A stretch of 64,000 nucleotides of DNA from an uncultured Actinomycetaceae bacterium (lineage in GTDB: Bacteria > Actinomycetota > Actinomycetes > Actinomycetales > Actinomycetaceae). The notes beneath the pieces are model-generated. The model had not been told where the DNA came from and did no database searches. It saw only the letters and a program-made list of their open reading frames with translations. Shown here piece by piece: positions 62,138 to 64,000 of the stretch. The position numbers were made by a program, and so were the translations under genes. Where the stretch lies: contig CABQJD010000001.1 in NCBI GenBank assembly GCA_902464405.1, forward strand, positions 216,571 through 280,570. Direction: 5' to 3'. Positions within the stretch are counted from its first letter, which is position 1. Each line of letters opens with the position of its first letter.

Positions 62138-63115
62138 GTGGCTGTTTTGAAACCGGCGACGATCATTGATCAGCAGATTGAAATTTTACGTGAACGCGGG
62201 ATGGTGCTTGATGAGCCGCTTGCCCGGCAGTGGCTCGCGAACGTGTCTTATTACCGCCTTTCTGGCTATTGGTATTCTTACAGGGTGCTGCCCGCAGATG
62301 TAGATCTGAAAAACCCTCACCGTCTCGATATATTTGAGACGAAAACATCGTTTAGCGATATTGCTCGATTGTATGAGTTCGACCGCAAACTTCGGACACT
62401 CATTCACGATGGTATGGAGCGTATCGAAGTAGGTTTGCGTGCCCGCGTTAGTGATCGTCTAGCTCTCACAGATGCATTGTCTTATCTAGATCCCGCACTT
62501 TTTCGTCCGGAGTTTGATCACAGCACTTGGCTGGATACGGCACTTGCACGGGTAGAAAGAGCGAAGAAACGTGACTCCGCGATAAAACATTACGCCAGTA
62601 AGTATGGCGAGTATCCGATTTGGGTTTTAGTTGATGCTCTCGATTTTTCTGATATTTCTCAGCTCTTTGATGGGATGGTACTTGCCGATCAGCGCGCTAT
62701 CTCTGAATCCTTAGGGTTGGTAGTGGATTCCGATAGGCTCACCGCTAAGCAGAAGGGCAGCTACTACAGGCAAGATCCGCTGGCTCGTTGGTGTGAGCAA
62801 TTTACGGTTTTACGTAATATATGTGCTCATCATGGCAGGTTATGGAACAGATTTCTTACCCCGGCGTCAACCAAAGCACTGCGCACAATTACCGATCTTT
62901 CTTCTCTTCCAAGAGGACAAAGTGACCGGATTTTTGGAGCAATCCTCCTCATGTCTTTCCTATTGCGTCAGATTTCTCCAGGAACCAGTTGGTCGAACAA
63001 AGTCCGCCACCTCATTGAGTCTGAATACTTACCTCTAGAATCCCGATCGATAACAGAAATGGGAATACCTCAAGAGTGGCAAAAATTATCTTTATGGAAT
63101 AACTCCACCAGTTAG
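62138..63115 (+). CDS. Abi_2 family abortive-infection protein (AbiD/F-like)
   Basis: 325-residue protein of the Abi_2 family, phage-defence proteins that act by cell dormancy or death. Typical segments: LARQWLANVSYYRLSGYWYSY, IARLYEFDRKLRTLIHDGMERIEV and the C-terminal FTVLRNICAHHGRLWNR, which holds the R-x4-H motif of HEPN ribonuclease-like domains. GTG at 62138 with AGGGG upstream is used; a TTG at 62093 is possible. No antitoxin gene is adjacent. Cargo of element 2. Confidence 0.88.
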   Translation: MAVLKPATIIDQQIEILRERGMVLDEPLARQWLANVSYYRLSGYWYSYRVLPADVDLKNPHRLDIFETKTSFSDIARLYEFDRKLRTLIHDGMERIEVGLRARVSDRLALTDALSYLDPALFRPEFDHSTWLDTALARVERAKKRDSAIKHYASKYGEYPIWVLVDALDFSDISQLFDGMVLADQRAISESLGLVVDSDRLTAKQKGSYYRQDPLARWCEQFTVLRNICAHHGRLWNRFLTPASTKALRTITDLSSLPRGQSDRIFGAILLMSFLLRQISPGTSWSNKVRHLIESEYLPLESRSITEMGIPQEWQKLSLWNNSTS

Positions 63116-63685
63116 TCTGTAACAGTCGCCCTCATGTCCACCAGCAGTAAAATATCTAATGCTGAGCCAGCTATTAGCGGACGAGATTCATCCGTGATGG
63201 GTAAGGAGCGAACGTGACTAGCTGAATTGGCTCGAAAACTACAAAAGTCCGTTCAATAGAGATGCCTACGCACGCGTAGTGAGTATCAAATCCGACGTCT
63301 TAATATCCACTTGAGTGTTCGTTTAGATATAAAACGGGCGCCTTGTTTTTACGCTATGTAGCGCAAAATTTTGGTATGAATCTGTATAAATTTTTTAGTA
63401 TTTAGTATCAGAATATCCGTACAGATATCCACGCCGAGATGTTTCCCTTCTCGTGAGATTCAGGTGTTGTGATAAGTTCATTTCTTTTGATTTCTGCGAT
63501 ACGCCAGCGATTGTGCGTTGTGGGAAACTTTCACGCCTCGGCGGCGAAATTTCAGTGGTGTCAGTGATAGTAGTGTGCGCAGGAAACTTCTCTTAGCTTT
63601 GTAGGTGTAATCACTCTAAGCTCTTGTGATTTCCAAATATCTTCAATGCCAGTTAGAATTTCTTTTGCTGTATAAAACAGTGCGA
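63116..63685. other. Right end of element 2 and gene-free flank
   Basis: Bases 63183-63311 hold the right-end repeat (see below). From 63312 to 63685 there is no supported gene; the sequence is AT-rich and precedes tRNA-Ser, whose promoter must lie in the last 60 bases (TATAAAAC at 63671-63678 is a possible -10). Confidence 0.45.
63183..63311 (+). repeat. Right end repeat of element 2
   Basis: Homologous to the right end of element 1 (61412-61539): CCGTGATGGG, GAATTG, GAAAAC, then ATCAAATCCGACGTCTT and TCCACTT in the same order and similar spacing. It marks the outer boundary of the tandem island. Confidence 0.65.
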
Positions 63686-63770
63686 GGGGCATTCGCCTAG
63701 CGGCCTATGGCGCACGCTTGGAAAGCGTGTTGGGTTCACGCCCTCGGGGGTTCGAATCCCCCATGCCCCG
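63686..63770 (+). tRNA. tRNA-Ser (anticodon GGA)
   Basis: Class II tRNA with a long variable arm. Acceptor GGGGCAT / ATGCCCC, anticodon stem CACGC / GCGTG around loop TTGGAAA, variable arm GGGTTCACGCCCTC, T-arm GGGGGTTCGAATCCCCC. No encoded CCA. Confidence 0.95.
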
Positions 63771-63774
63771 CAGC

Positions 63775-63860
63775 TCCTCACGTGGCGTTATCTTTTGTAC
63801 CTCCCCAGGGCAGGAATGCAGCAAGGAACCGGAAGCTCTAACGGGTGCGTGGGGAGCCTT
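63775..63860 (+). ncRNA. ffs: Signal recognition particle RNA (4.5S-like, ffs)
   Basis: The diagnostic apical helix is complete at 63806-63826: CAGG-GCA-GGAA-TGC-AGCA-AGG, i.e. GGAA tetraloop closed by three pairs and the asymmetric CAGG/AGCA internal loop bound by Ffh. CTCCCC / GGGGAG at 63801-63856 closes an outer stem, and CCTTTATTTTATT follows as terminator. The outer ends are approximate. Confidence 0.8.
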
Positions 63861-64000
63861 TATTTTATTATTTATTTTTACCGAAATTTGACGGGTGGTT
63901 GCGGTACGAGCGTATGTAGGACGGGTCGTCGCAATTGAGAGGTTCGGCATATAGGTCAGATCGTGTTGGTTTTTGAGGGTTTTTTGTTGGTGTGGTGCGG
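63861..64000. other. Right edge, nothing recognised
   Basis: G/T-rich sequence to the window edge without a supported gene or RNA. The minus-strand frame at 63705-63950 overlaps tRNA-Ser and the SRP RNA and is not credible. Confidence 0.4.

Noticed and set aside
63705..63950. 81-codon minus-strand frame at the right edge
   Set aside because: It lies across tRNA-Ser and the SRP RNA and is a by-product of their sequence.

Overview
The window reads as a chromosomal segment of a moderate-GC actinobacterium, most likely from the Actinomycetaceae (Arcanobacterium/Trueperella-like). That placement is inferred from gene content, not from a database search. Supporting genes are a WhiB regulator, a GlxR-type CRP, DUF5926 and DUF4032 proteins, an Ssd/Tad pilus locus, and a metallophosphoesterase - ponA - whiB - crp - nth neighbourhood laid out like the ponA2/whiB4/crp/nth region of mycobacteria. 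No rRNA and no CRISPR array was seen.

Layout. 1-5.0 kb (minus): a menaquinone operon (menB, menE, DHNA-CoA thioesterase) ending in a dicarboxylate transporter cut by the window edge, preceded by the tRNA deaminase tadA. 5.1-7.0 kb: upp and a DUF5926 gene. 7.3-11.0 kb: an accessory block with two small secreted-peptide genes, a histidine kinase/response regulator pair and small membrane proteins, with matching paired palindromic operators in front of both peptide genes. 11-28 kb: housekeeping and cell-surface genes (PH-like membrane protein, tRNA-Thr, DsbA-like protein, Ser/Thr kinase, MsmK/UgpC ATPase, DUF4032, ask-asd, dnaX-recR, pat-aroD, APP1-type phosphatase, tRNA-Arg). 28.5-31.8 kb: a three-gene ABC importer (TrpXYZ type) behind a leader peptide with three Trp codons and a terminator, a textbook attenuator layout. 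32-45 kb: SLC1 symporter, tgt, hypothetical genes, tRNA-Pro, metallophosphoesterase, ponA, whiB, a DUF4177-like gene, glxR and nth. 45.5-50.8 kb: a Tad (Flp pilus) locus, ssd-tadA-tadB-tadC-flp-tadE-tadE-like. 51.1-57.8 kb: topA, tmk, holB and a secreted peptidase.

58.1-63.3 kb is a mobile region docked on the 3' end of tRNA-Thr(CGT). Related end sequences occur at the tRNA, in the middle (about 61.5 kb) and at the far end (about 63.3 kb), dividing it into two small tandem elements. The first carries an ABC-F protein with a regulatory leader and a RhuM-family protein. The second carries a recombinase remnant and an Abi_2 (HEPN-type) abortive-infection protein. tRNA-Ser(GGA) and the small SRP RNA follow.

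The most novel-looking items are the peptide/two-component cassette with shared operators, the pair of tandem defence/resistance elements at tRNA-Thr, the Trp attenuator in front of an ABC importer, and the folded leader of the ABC-F gene. Start codons were chosen from ribosome-binding sites and family lengths, so several differ from the longest open frame.
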